A stretch of DNA of 64,000 nucleotides from CAXKXX01 sp964059975 (GTDB lineage: Bacteria; Pseudomonadota; Gammaproteobacteria; Enterobacterales; Enterobacteriaceae): positions 1 through 64,000 of the forward strand of contig CAXKXX010000001.1 of NCBI GenBank assembly GCA_964059975.1, in the 5' to 3' direction. A program made the translations under genes and the position numbers. The notes beneath the pieces are model-generated. The model did no database searches, was not told where the DNA came from, and was given only the letters and a program-made list of their open reading frames with translations. How positions within the stretch are numbered: position 1 is the first letter of the stretch; every line of letters starts with the position of its first letter. Of the stretch, positions 56,070 through 64,000 are shown piece by piece.

Positions 56070-57386
56070 CTATACTACCAATTTTTTACTCGTAAAGACT
56101 CTATCATAAATAGCTGAAAATATTAACATTGCTAGGGAGGGAAGCAACCAAGCAAGACCTTGCTCCGATAAGGGTAGGCGACGGCTCCACTCAATTAAAG
56201 AGCACTCAAGTGCAAACCCTCTATTAACTGCATCAAGTAGGCTAAAAAGTAGGCTGATAAGCATCACTGTCGATATGACGCTCGACGAGTTGTTCCACCA
56301 TCGTAACGTAAAGCTCAGTAGTACGAGTACAATACAAGGAGGATAAATGACTGTTAATACTAATGTGGAGATCTGGATCATGTAGCTTAGACCCAAGTTA
56401 GACACGACCATAGAAAAAAGACCTAAAGTAAATACTAGTGTTTTATAGGAGAATGGCAAATATTTAGCAAAGAATTCCGCGCAGGCACATGTCAAGCCTA
56501 TTGCAGTTACTATGCAAGTGATAAAAATTAATAGTGCCAAGAAAAGGATACCTAAGTTTCCAAATGTATGCTGAACATACGCATAAAGAATTGGGGCACC
56601 ATTGGCGGCGCCGGGTGCTAGTAAACCGCTATTCGACCCTAACTTAAAAAGACTTAGATACACTAAAGTCAAGCCCACTCCGGCAATAAGTCCAGAAAGA
56701 GTAGTATAATGTGTCAGAAGGCTGGTATCTTTTACGCCACGGGATCGGGCTGCGTTCACAATAACAATACCAAATACTAATGCACCAATGGTGTCCATAG
56801 TCAGGTAACCATTAATGAAACCGGATGAAAGCGCCATCGTTTCATAGCTAGCTGTCGCCGGGAGTCGTGCTCCGGCGGGCCAAAGAATAGCTGAAAGGCC
56901 TAGAGCTGCTAGCGCGATAATTTTGAGCGGGGCTAATACGTAGCCTATGATATCAATTAAGCGACTTGGGTAAAAAGAAATAGCGATTACTAGTGTAAAA
57001 TACACTAGGCTATATAAAAATAAGAAGCTACTGTTGTAGCCTACTAGTGGTGCAACGCCCACTTCAAAAGATACGGTGGCTGTTCTCGGAGTGGCGAATA
57101 GGGGGCCTATTGCTAGATAGCAAATCGTTGCTAATATTAAGCCTGACTTACGGCCAATTGGCGTACTTAACGCGTCAATTCCGCCGCCGACACGCGCTAA
57201 AGCGATCACCGTAATTACCGGAAGGCCCACTGCAGTAATTAGAAATCCTAATGCTGCGATCCAAACGCGCTCCCCGGATTGCAAACCAGCGAGTATCGGG
57301 AAAATGATATTCCCGGCGCCGACGAATAAAGCAAAGGTCATAAAGCCTAGTGCTAGAATGTCTTTTAACGTTAAACGATGACTCAT
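56070..57386 (-). CDS. brnQ: branched-chain amino acid transporter BrnQ
   Basis: LIVCS-family cation-coupled importer for leucine, isoleucine and valine in the inner membrane. Seen: about 12 hydrophobic segments, N-terminal LALGFMTFALFVGAGNIIFP, GPLFATPRTATVSFEVGVAPL, NGYLTMDTIGALVFGIVIVNAARSRGV (read in parts) and AIGLTCACAEFF. 438 aa against 439 in E. coli. ATG 57386 agrees with the family start. Likely feeds branched-chain amino acids from host or partner symbiont; that is inference. No broken segment. Confidence 0.96.
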   Translation of the reverse strand: MSHRLTLKDILALGFMTFALFVGAGNIIFPILAGLQSGERVWIAALGFLITAVGLPVITVIALARVGGGIDALSTPIGRKSGLILATICYLAIGPLFATPRTATVSFEVGVAPLVGYNSSFLFLYSLVYFTLVIAISFYPSRLIDIIGYVLAPLKIIALAALGLSAILWPAGARLPATASYETMALSSGFINGYLTMDTIGALVFGIVIVNAARSRGVKDTSLLTHYTTLSGLIAGVGLTLVYLSLFKLGSNSGLLAPGAANGAPILYAYVQHTFGNLGILFLALLIFITCIVTAIGLTCACAEFFAKYLPFSYKTLVFTLGLFSMVVSNLGLSYMIQISTLVLTVIYPPCIVLVLLSFTLRWWNNSSSVISTVMLISLLFSLLDAVNRGFALECSLIEWSRRLPLSEQGLAWLLPSLAMLIFSAIYDRVFTSKKLVV

Positions 57387-58135
57387 GGGATGCTACGTTG
57401 CCTGATTAAATGAAAAGTATATCTAGAGTGTCTAATAATAACAATAGACTCGCCTAGCTGCCGATTTGTGCCCCTTCTTTCTTGATGGAATAGTATAGAG
57501 AAGAAGGGAGTGTGGCGTCGAAGATTTTATCTTATATGTAATCATTACTGTTAAAGATGAAGATTAGCGTTTTTATGCTAAATCCTGTTCATACTTTAAG
57601 GTTGAGGTATTTGGTAGAGCGCTACTTATTTGAGGTATAGTTTTAAAACATTTGAGGTATAGTTCTAAAACTGCAAATAAAATTATAGTATAAGATAACC
57701 GCTTATGACGCATGAAATCAAGGTGCATAATCAAAAAGAAGAACGACAAACTCAATATTTATTAACACATCGATCGTGTAAATGTTAATAGCATGTACTA
57801 TATGACTCGTATTTCATTGCACTTTAGTCCCATTAAAATCAATAGATTTATAGAAAAATTACCAGGATTAAAGTCAGATCATGAATTCTGCTATTCATTT
57901 TTTATTTTATTAATTATTAACTTTTTTCTATTTTTGGCAAAAATAGTGCTATCACAATCTATATTATTTTATATCATCTTCATTTAAGGAGTAGATTTTC
58001 CAGATAGATTTTGGTCTATTGAGATACTGTATTCAGATGTTACATCACTAAAATAGTTCATCTAACGCATGTTGTTGTGCCATATAGATGATCGTATGAC
58101 ACCCTATCTTATAAGTTCACTCTTAAGAAAATACT
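57387..58135. other. divergent spacer between brnQ and nfuA
   Basis: No gene recognised. A 64-codon frame at 57793-57987 is hydrophobic low-complexity sequence without a visible ribosome site. A CCCTTCTT/AAGAAGGG pair (about 57472-57508) and a 22-bp tandem duplication (57628-57671) occur. Confidence 0.55.
57628..57671. repeat. 22-bp tandem duplication
   Basis: ATTTGAGGTATAGTTTTAAA at 57628 recurs at 57650 with one T-to-C change. Two units only. Confidence 0.88.
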
Positions 58136-58708
58136 ATGATTCGTATTACAGATGCAGCACAAAAACATTTTTTTAAACTATTAAAAAATAAAGAAGAAAA
58201 AACACATATCCGTGTTTTCGTAGTGAACCCAGGAACAGAAAAAGCGGAATGTGGAGTTTCTTACTGCACGTCAGATTCTATAGAGTCTACGGATACGGAG
58301 CTAAAGTTTGAAAAACTATCTGTTTTTATCGACAGAGTAAGCGCCCCTTATTTAGATAACGCTGAAATCGATCTTGTCACTGACAGATTAGGTTCACAAT
58401 TAACACTCAGAGCCCCAGGTATAAAAATACATAAGGATGATGGTGGAACGTTAACGGAACGCATCGAGCATCTGCTACAATCTAAGATCAGACCGAAGCT
58501 CCTTAACCACGGGGGCTGGGTGACTCTAATTGAAGTCACTGACGATAACATGGTAATCTTGCAATTTAGCGGTAGTTGTAATGGTTGTTCCATGATTGAT
58601 GTGACGCTAAAACAGGGGATTGAGAAAGAGTTATTGGTTCAATTTCCAGAGCTAAAGGGCGTGCGCGATCTAACCGAGCACCAGCGTGGCGCACACTCTT
58701 ACTACTGA
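58136..58708 (+). CDS. nfuA: Fe-S carrier protein NfuA
   Basis: Holds a 4Fe-4S cluster at a dimer interface and delivers it to target enzymes, including lipoyl synthase in E. coli. Seen: degenerate A-type domain (about 1-95, with ECGVSYC) and C-terminal Nfu domain with Cys148 and Cys151 in SGSCNGCSMIDVTLKQG, ending LTEHQRGAHSYY. 190 aa against 191. The ATG at 58136 fits the family. A link to the lipoylated PDH in this window is possible. gntX, its E. coli neighbour, is absent. Confidence 0.96.
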   Translation: MIRITDAAQKHFFKLLKNKEEKTHIRVFVVNPGTEKAECGVSYCTSDSIESTDTELKFEKLSVFIDRVSAPYLDNAEIDLVTDRLGSQLTLRAPGIKIHKDDGGTLTERIEHLLQSKIRPKLLNHGGWVTLIEVTDDNMVILQFSGSCNGCSMIDVTLKQGIEKELLVQFPELKGVRDLTEHQRGAHSYY

Positions 58709-59165
58709 TCTTTTTTTGATTTAAAATCATATCGTCTCTAGATTCCCATGCATAACTTTATGGTTTAAAAAACTGAAATAACCTTCAGCAAGACGAAGAG
58801 CTGATATTCTCCGCTTATCAGTAATCAATACCTTTAAACCTAAATTTATATATTAAAGTAGGAACGTAAAATTAAGAACATACGATCTCGGACCTTACTT
58901 TTATCAGTCGGGCATAGATTTGAACCGCATATTTCTATAATAAACTTCAAGATACAAGTGCAAACGGCGTAAATTTTAATATTTCATCTTGCAATCGCAA
59001 ATTTTATAGTAGATGCGATAAAAGAACCTAAAAGCTCGCTAAGCGCCCCGTTCCGAAATATTAGTTAATAGCCCCAATTCTTTTAAGGAATTCTAGGTCG
59101 GCCCTAAGACTTGATGGCGGACAATTATTACATTGTATCGAAGCTAATTACTGAATTCATTAAGG

Positions 59166-59193
59166 ATGCTGTGCTTGAAATCAAGCACAGCAT
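59166..59193. terminator. 12-13-bp perfect hairpin
   Basis: ATGCTGTGCTTGA and TCAAGCACAGCAT around AA (realistically a 12-bp stem with a 4-nt loop), 457 bp past nfuA. Followed by AGTTCTGTTT. Confidence 0.5.
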
Positions 59194-59484
59194 AGTTCTG
59201 TTTATAATGATCAAAATGAATGGATATGAGGTCGATGCTTAATTAGTGAATTATCGATTTTCTGCGTTGCATAAATAAACTTTTCGTCTTAAAGAATCAA
59301 TTTACCCATGATGCGCGGCGACTCTCGATATTGTACCGTAAGCATTTCTATTTTAGATTACGAGGCTATTTCAAATAGCCTAAACTTAGCTTTTTAGCTT
59401 CGAAGCTATGAGATCTAAATTCATTAGTAATCTTGATGTTCTAATATATCCTAAAATAAATAATTCGCTGAGAATAAAATGACG

Positions 59485-59509
59485 CTCTTTCTTCACTAGC
59501 AAGAAAGAG
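59485..59509. terminator. hairpin CTCTTTCTT/AAGAAAGAG
   Basis: Nine perfect base pairs, loop of 7, in gene-free DNA upstream of proP. Confidence 0.4.
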
Positions 59510-60161
59510 TCTGTAGGGTGGCATTAAGCAGATACACTATCGTTCAGCTCTTGGTGGTATTATATATTTTAATATACACTCGCGGATAAGATGTTTGGTT
59601 GTTCTATAGACAACCTCATTAGACTTTGAAGGTCTGTGCAATTCAGACGAAAAGTAATTTTTAATTGGCAACCTAATAATTCGGCCCTTGATACGAGATA
59701 CTTTTATTGAAAATAATAAGATATTAGTACTTGATAGTACAGCATAAACTTTGAGAATATACCATTTTTATAAACTCAGTTACTTTGTATTTTATGACTC
59801 ATGAAATCTTGTAATTTTCAATGAAGTTAGTAAATGATTGGTGCTTTTATAAAATTTAAAACATTGAGAATTTATTTAGATTGTAACTTTTATACTAAAT
59901 CTATGTCTATATAAATTTAAAAGAAAACACCTAAATTTGATCCCAGAAAGATATAACGTTAAGCTATAAAAGTTTAAAAAGTGAGTCTCACAAATGACAC
60001 AGTATCATTAAATTGAGCTTAAATTTATAGTTTACCTCTCCTCATAAATTAGAGTCGGGGTATCTAAAACACTAATGTGTTTAGCCAAAAGCTTCAACAT
60101 GGAAATAAGGATAAGAATTGCGACTTTACGAACAGCTAATGTTTCATTGAGGGACGATAAT

Positions 60162-61664
60162 ATGAAGTTAAGAAAAAAACGTCATCAGCCGATGCACATT
60201 AATGACATCACAATCATAGACGACAGTAAGCTAAAAAAAGCAATCATCGCCGCTGCACTTGGTAATACAATGGAGTGGTTCGATTTCGGTGTATACGGTT
60301 TTGTGGCCTATGCCCTAGGGCAAGTCTTTTTTCCCAGTGTCTCTCCTAGCGTACAGATGATTGCTGCGCTTGCGACTTTCTCAGTACCCTTCCTAGTGCG
60401 CCCACTCGGAGGCATTTTCTTTGGTGCCATGGGTGATAAATTTGGACGACAAAAAGTGTTGTCTATCACAATTATGATTATGGCAGTTAGTACTTTCTGT
60501 ATTGGCCTGATTCCATCTTATGCTGCAATAGGCATTTGGGCACCAATCTTATTATTGCTAGCAAAGCTAGCGCAGGGCTTCTCTGTAGGTGGCGAATACT
60601 CTGGAGCAGCAATTTTCGTAGCAGAGTACTCGCCTGATCGAAAACGTGGATTTATGGGTAGTTGGCTTGACTTTGGATCGATCGCTGGTTTTGTACTAGG
60701 AGCCGGAGTCGTAGTACTTATTTCTAGTATCGTTGGTGAAGATCGATTCCTTGAATGGGGCTGGCGCATTCCTTTCTTTATCGCGGCCCCACTTGGTATT
60801 ATTGGACTTTATCTCCGCCACGCGCTAGAAGAAACCCCTACTTTTCAACAACACGTTGATAAAATGGAAAAAGATGCCTGCAACGCTATTGAGAATCCGA
60901 GGCATCTTTCATTTATAGAAATTGCTTCTAAACATTGGCAAAGCCTTCTAGTATGCGCAGGTATTGTGATTTCCACTAACGCAACTTATTATATGTTACT
61001 AACATACATGCCAAGTTATCTTTCACATAATCTACACTACTCAGAAAATCATGGAATACTAATTATCATTGCTATCATGATCGGCATGCTATTTATGCAA
61101 CCCGTGATAGGTTTGACCAGCGATCGTATTGGTCGTAAGCCATTTATTATTAGTGGCAGTATGGGTCTGGTGGCACTTGCTATTCCGTGCTTTGTTTTAA
61201 TAAATAGTAACGTGATTGGTCTAATTTTTATTGCTTTACTCGCTCTTGCAGTTTTGCTAAACTGTTTTACTGGCGTGATGGCCTCTATATTGCCAGCAAT
61301 GTTCCCAACTAATATTCGCTACAGCGCACTAGCAATTGCTTTCAATATTTCAATCTTAGTAGCAGGAGCTACTCCAACAGCGATAGCATGGCTGGTAGAA
61401 TCTACTGGAAATCTCTATATGCCAGCCTATTATTTGATGGTAGTTGCAGTGATCGGATTGATCACTGGACTTTATATGAAAGAAACTGCAAATAAGCCGC
61501 TACGTGGAGCTCCACCTGCGGCTTCTGATCCGATAGAAGCAAAAGAATTATTACAGGAAACCTACGATAACATCGAACAAAAGGTCGATAATATCAATGC
61601 GCAAATTGCTGACTTAGAAAATAAAAAACAGAAATTAGTAGATCAGCACCCCAAATTAGACTAA
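60162..61664 (+). CDS. proP: proline/betaine transporter ProP
   Basis: MFS proton symporter for proline, glycine betaine and other osmolytes, activated by high osmolality. Seen: 12 hydrophobic segments; GNTMEWFDFGVYGF, RPLGGIFFGAMGDKFGRQK (MFS loop signature), GGEYSGAAIFVAEYSPD; long C-terminal helix with the osmosensing coiled-coil heptads (IEAKELLQETYDNIEQKVDN onward). 500 aa, same as E. coli. ATG 60162 has GAGGGA about 8 bases upstream. Retention of the osmosensor tail suggests real osmotic regulation. Upstream Fis/CRP sites cannot be assigned. Confidence 0.97.
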   Translation: MKLRKKRHQPMHINDITIIDDSKLKKAIIAAALGNTMEWFDFGVYGFVAYALGQVFFPSVSPSVQMIAALATFSVPFLVRPLGGIFFGAMGDKFGRQKVLSITIMIMAVSTFCIGLIPSYAAIGIWAPILLLLAKLAQGFSVGGEYSGAAIFVAEYSPDRKRGFMGSWLDFGSIAGFVLGAGVVVLISSIVGEDRFLEWGWRIPFFIAAPLGIIGLYLRHALEETPTFQQHVDKMEKDACNAIENPRHLSFIEIASKHWQSLLVCAGIVISTNATYYMLLTYMPSYLSHNLHYSENHGILIIIAIMIGMLFMQPVIGLTSDRIGRKPFIISGSMGLVALAIPCFVLINSNVIGLIFIALLALAVLLNCFTGVMASILPAMFPTNIRYSALAIAFNISILVAGATPTAIAWLVESTGNLYMPAYYLMVVAVIGLITGLYMKETANKPLRGAPPAASDPIEAKELLQETYDNIEQKVDNINAQIADLENKKQKLVDQHPKLD

Positions 61665-62285
61665 TGCAAGATGCAATTTAATAGTCAACGGCTCCACTGA
61701 TGATGGCGGGAGCGAGACTCTTCTATTTAGAATCATGAACTTTACCTGTACTTATATAAAACCGACATTTTATATTAATCGCGTACTTATCCGGGTACTA
61801 ATTTTCTAGCAGCCTGCGCCTTCTACCTTGGCAACATGACCTCTGATCTTTCTAAGATTTTAGAGACTCCTCATGCTCATTATTATGGTTTTATTAGCAA
61901 TAAAACATCCTCGCTCTCTTTAACTTTTATATAAATATTAATAAAAGTTAAGTATTAGATGTATTTTCAATGCTAATTGCATCTTATAAAAGATTTTGGG
62001 GTCTAACCATGACGACCTAGCAAGGTCGCAGCTATTCTAAAACTTCTCCTACCTTTTTCGGCAAAAAAATAGAGGCGCATCACCATTTCTATATCTAGCC
62101 TATTGAGGTGTTAGAAAGAGGCGGTCTTCTACTGCGCCTAATTATCGGGCACTTTTGGATTTAAACTGGGTGTTTATATCATTTTACATAACCAGCATTG
62201 TTATGATCTGTTCTTATCACATTTCTCCGAGCATGGGACTTCCTACTAGCTTATACTTATAATTCATAAGGCATAATATTTTATA
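61665..62285. other. convergent spacer between proP and sucD
   Basis: No gene recognised. Pairs GTTTTATT/AATAAAAC (near 61887-61907) and AACTTTTAT/ATAAAAGTT (near 61921-61950) may terminate proP or sucD. An all-AT pair ATATTTT/AAAATAT (62276-62295) spans the sucD stop. Confidence 0.5.
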
Positions 62286-63158
62286 TTAAAAATATAACAC
62301 TTTTTTGACTGCATCACCAATATTAGTTAGGTTCCGAACAGTTTTGACTCCTGCTGCTTCAAGTGATACTAACTTTTCATCTGCAGCACCTTTACCGTTG
62401 CAAATAATTGCACCAGCATGACCCATGTGCTTACCTTTAGGCGCTGAGAGACCGGCAATATATGCGATCACTGGTTTAGTAATATATTCACTGATATAAG
62501 CGGCTGCTTCTTCTTCAGCGCTCCCCCCAATTTCTCCGATCATAACGATTACCTCAGTTTTTGAATCTTTTTGGAACAATTTCAAAATATCAATAAAATT
62601 AGAACCAAGGATAGGATCACCTCCGATGCCCACGCAGGTAGATTGACCTAGACCGGAATCGGTGATTTGCTTCGCTGCTTCGTAAGTTAAAGTGCCGGAT
62701 CGAGAAACGACACCTATTTTTCCGGGTTGATAGATATAGCTTGGCATTATGCCAATTATGCATTGATTTGGAGTAATAATGCCCGGGCAGTTCGGTCCTA
62801 TCATCCGAACATTAGCCTCATCTAGTTTCACTTTTAAGGTTAGCATGTCTAATATTGGAATACCTTCAGTGATGGTGATGATTAGCTTAATGCCAGCATC
62901 AATAGCCTCCAAGATAGCATCTTTGCAAAATCTTGCGGGGATATAAATTACGGATACAGTTGCTTCTGTAGCTTCAACGGCTTCACGCACCGTATTAAAT
63001 ACTGGCAATCCTAGATGCCGCGTCCCGCCTTTACCTGGAGTGATGCCTCCAACTATTTTAGTACCATAATCCATAGCTTTCTTGGAATGAACAGTCCCCT
63101 TTTTGCCGGTGAAACCCTGGCAAATTACTTTAGTGTTTTTATCTATTAAAATAGGCAC
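62286..63158 (-). CDS. sucD: succinyl-CoA ligase, alpha subunit
   Basis: Partner of SucC in the reversible conversion of succinyl-CoA to succinate with ATP formation. Seen: CoA-binding ILIDKNTKVICQGFTGKKGT, PGKGGTRHLGLPVF, MIGPNCPGIITP, and phosphorylated His247 in MGHAGAII. 290 aa against 289. The start is GTG at 63158, and its G is shared with the sucC TAG stop (TAGTG), implying coupling. Downstream is non-coding. Confidence 0.98.
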   Translation of the reverse strand: MPILIDKNTKVICQGFTGKKGTVHSKKAMDYGTKIVGGITPGKGGTRHLGLPVFNTVREAVEATEATVSVIYIPARFCKDAILEAIDAGIKLIITITEGIPILDMLTLKVKLDEANVRMIGPNCPGIITPNQCIIGIMPSYIYQPGKIGVVSRSGTLTYEAAKQITDSGLGQSTCVGIGGDPILGSNFIDILKLFQKDSKTEVIVMIGEIGGSAEEEAAAYISEYITKPVIAYIAGLSAPKGKHMGHAGAIICNGKGAADEKLVSLEAAGVKTVRNLTNIGDAVKKVLYF

Positions 63159-64000
63159 TATCTACCTTTTACTGCAGAAATAACTTTCTGGATCGCATTA
63201 GTCAGATGACTTGAAGACAGGATATTTAAATTGCTATTCTTTAACTTTTTGATACCACATTCGGCGTTATTCCCTTCTAGTCGTACAATGACTGGAATGT
63301 TAGTATCAACTTCTGATATAGCATCGATGATGCCGTCAGCAATCAAATCACAGCGCACGATACCGCCGAATATATTAACTAGTACCCCTTTTGATTTATT
63401 ATCAGATAGGATAATCTTAAATCCTTCACTAATGCTATTTTTAGTTGCAGCGCCACTAACGTCTAGGAAGCTTGCTGGATCACCACCATAAAGTTTAATC
63501 ATGTCTATAATGGCCATAGCTAAACCGGCACCATTGGCCACACAACCAATATTGCCATTAAGTGCCACATAATTCAGATTCCAGAGCGCCGCACGAGACT
63601 CTAGGGCGTCTTCTTGAGAAAAGTCACGCATTAATCTCAGCTCAGACTGACGAAACAGAGCATTATTATCAGTAGCCAGTTTAGCGTCTAAACACAAAAG
63701 ATCGCCTTTTTGAGTAATGACCAGGGGATTGATTTCAGCAATCACTAAGTCGAGTTCTAAGAACAATCTTACTAGCCTTATAAAGATTTCAACAAACTGA
63801 TTGACTTGCTTATCAATTAATTCTAGCTTGAAGGCTAGTTCACGGGCCTGATAGGGTTGTGGGCCCACCAGTGGATCAATAATTACTTTATGAATTGCTC
63901 CAGGGAAATCATGCGCTAATTTTTCAATTTCAATCCCGCCTTCGGCGGCCGCCATACACATAACGCGACGAGAACTAAGGTCAACCGCTATGCCTAAGTA
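63158..64000 (-). CDS. sucC: succinyl-CoA ligase, beta subunit (5' part outside window)
   Basis: Nucleotide-binding subunit. The window holds the last 280 codons plus stop of a protein usually near 388 aa; the frame stays open to 64000 (YLGIAVDLSSRRV), so an internal Met near 63961 is not the start. Seen: AEGGIEIEKLAHDFPGAIHK, DLVIAEINPLVIT, LDAKLATDNNALFR, NGAGLAMAIIDMIKLYGG, GIVRCDLIADGI and RLEGNNAECG. The usual glycine-rich DVGGGATK reads DVSGAATK here, a substitution worth modelling. sucAB would be expected upstream, outside the window. Confidence 0.97.
   Translation of the reverse strand, partial: YLGIAVDLSSRRVMCMAAAEGGIEIEKLAHDFPGAIHKVIIDPLVGPQPYQARELAFKLELIDKQVNQFVEIFIRLVRLFLELDLVIAEINPLVITQKGDLLCLDAKLATDNNALFRQSELRLMRDFSQEDALESRAALWNLNYVALNGNIGCVANGAGLAMAIIDMIKLYGGDPASFLDVSGAATKNSISEGFKIILSDNKSKGVLVNIFGGIVRCDLIADGIIDAISEVDTNIPVIVRLEGNNAECGIKKLKNSNLNILSSSHLTNAIQKVISAVKGR

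Larger units (their letters stand above)
58709..60161. other. 1.5-kb spacer between nfuA and proP
   Basis: No gene recognised. Two hairpins (59166-59193 and 59485-59509) are the only structure. A frame open from 60075 into proP lacks homology before 60162. Confidence 0.6.

Noticed and set aside
57793..57987. 64-codon hydrophobic frame, possible small membrane protein
   Set aside because: AT-rich low-complexity translation typical of spacer DNA; no Shine-Dalgarno and no family match.
58909..58940. tRNA-like ATTTGAACC segment
   Set aside because: No flanking acceptor, D or anticodon stems could be built around it.
1..64000. Insertion sequences, prophage, integrons or toxin-antitoxin modules
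   Set aside because: No transposase, integrase, capsid or antitoxin-like protein in any frame, and no long terminal inverted repeats flanking a gene.

Overview
The window looks like part of a reduced, decaying genome of an enterobacterial insect endosymbiont. All 33 protein genes found are close relatives of Enterobacterales genes, most within a few residues of E. coli length. They are separated by long AT-rich stretches in which I can recognise no gene or gene fossil. Annotated CDS cover about 37 kb of 64 kb (about 58%). No insertion sequence, prophage, integrase, toxin-antitoxin or CRISPR array is visible. Two traits point to an ancestor of the Yersinia/Serratia/Sodalis type rather than E. 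coli: the 541-residue glutamine-dependent NadE near glyA, and proC directly upstream of yggT. I cannot name the species from sequence alone.

Layout. 1.2-4.7 kb: mnmA-hflD-purB (+). 5.1-6.0 kb: tRNA-Pro(GGG) and rplY (-), neighbours in E. coli too. 8.5-12.3 kb: glyA (-) and nadE (+). 13.8-17.5 kb: ppk-ppx (-). 18.4-20.4 kb: pth-ychF (-). 21.2-26.4 kb: tsgA (-), then dam-rpe-trpS (+). 28.3-29.9 kb: ettA (+). 30.9-37.6 kb: cysJIH (-), queD (+), queE (-). 38.8-41.8 kb: proC-yggT and hemW (+). 43.5-49.5 kb: aceE-aceF-lpd (-). 52.3-53.2 kb: queF (-). 54.4-57.4 kb: peroxiredoxin ahpC (+) and brnQ (-). 58.1-61.7 kb: nfuA and proP (+). 62.3-64.0 kb: sucCD (-), with sucC running off the window end.

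The genes form coherent remnants: pyruvate dehydrogenase and succinyl-CoA ligase; sulfite and PAPS reduction (cysJIH); three enzymes of the queuosine precursor pathway (queD, queE, queF); tRNA thiolation and ribosome maintenance (mnmA, rplY, pth, ychF, ettA); polyphosphate metabolism; one-carbon, purine, proline and NAD synthesis; Fe-S and heme delivery (nfuA, hemW); Dam methylation; and transporters (TsgA, BrnQ, ProP). Local regulators and neighbours (pdhR, gph, damX, yggU/rdgB, hmp/glnB) are missing while the core order survives.

I found no convincing new multi-gene system. The most interesting signals are smaller. AceF keeps a second lipoyl domain that has lost its lipoyl lysine. Strikingly perfect inverted repeats persist in otherwise eroded spacers, one of them a 25-bp hairpin that contains the queF stop codon. 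T6A6 palindromes cluster near 18.1-18.3 kb. Recent short tandem duplications occur, one of which copies the queF start. The tRNA-Pro gene ends in TCA rather than CCA. A GC-richer block near 50.2-50.4 kb may be structured.
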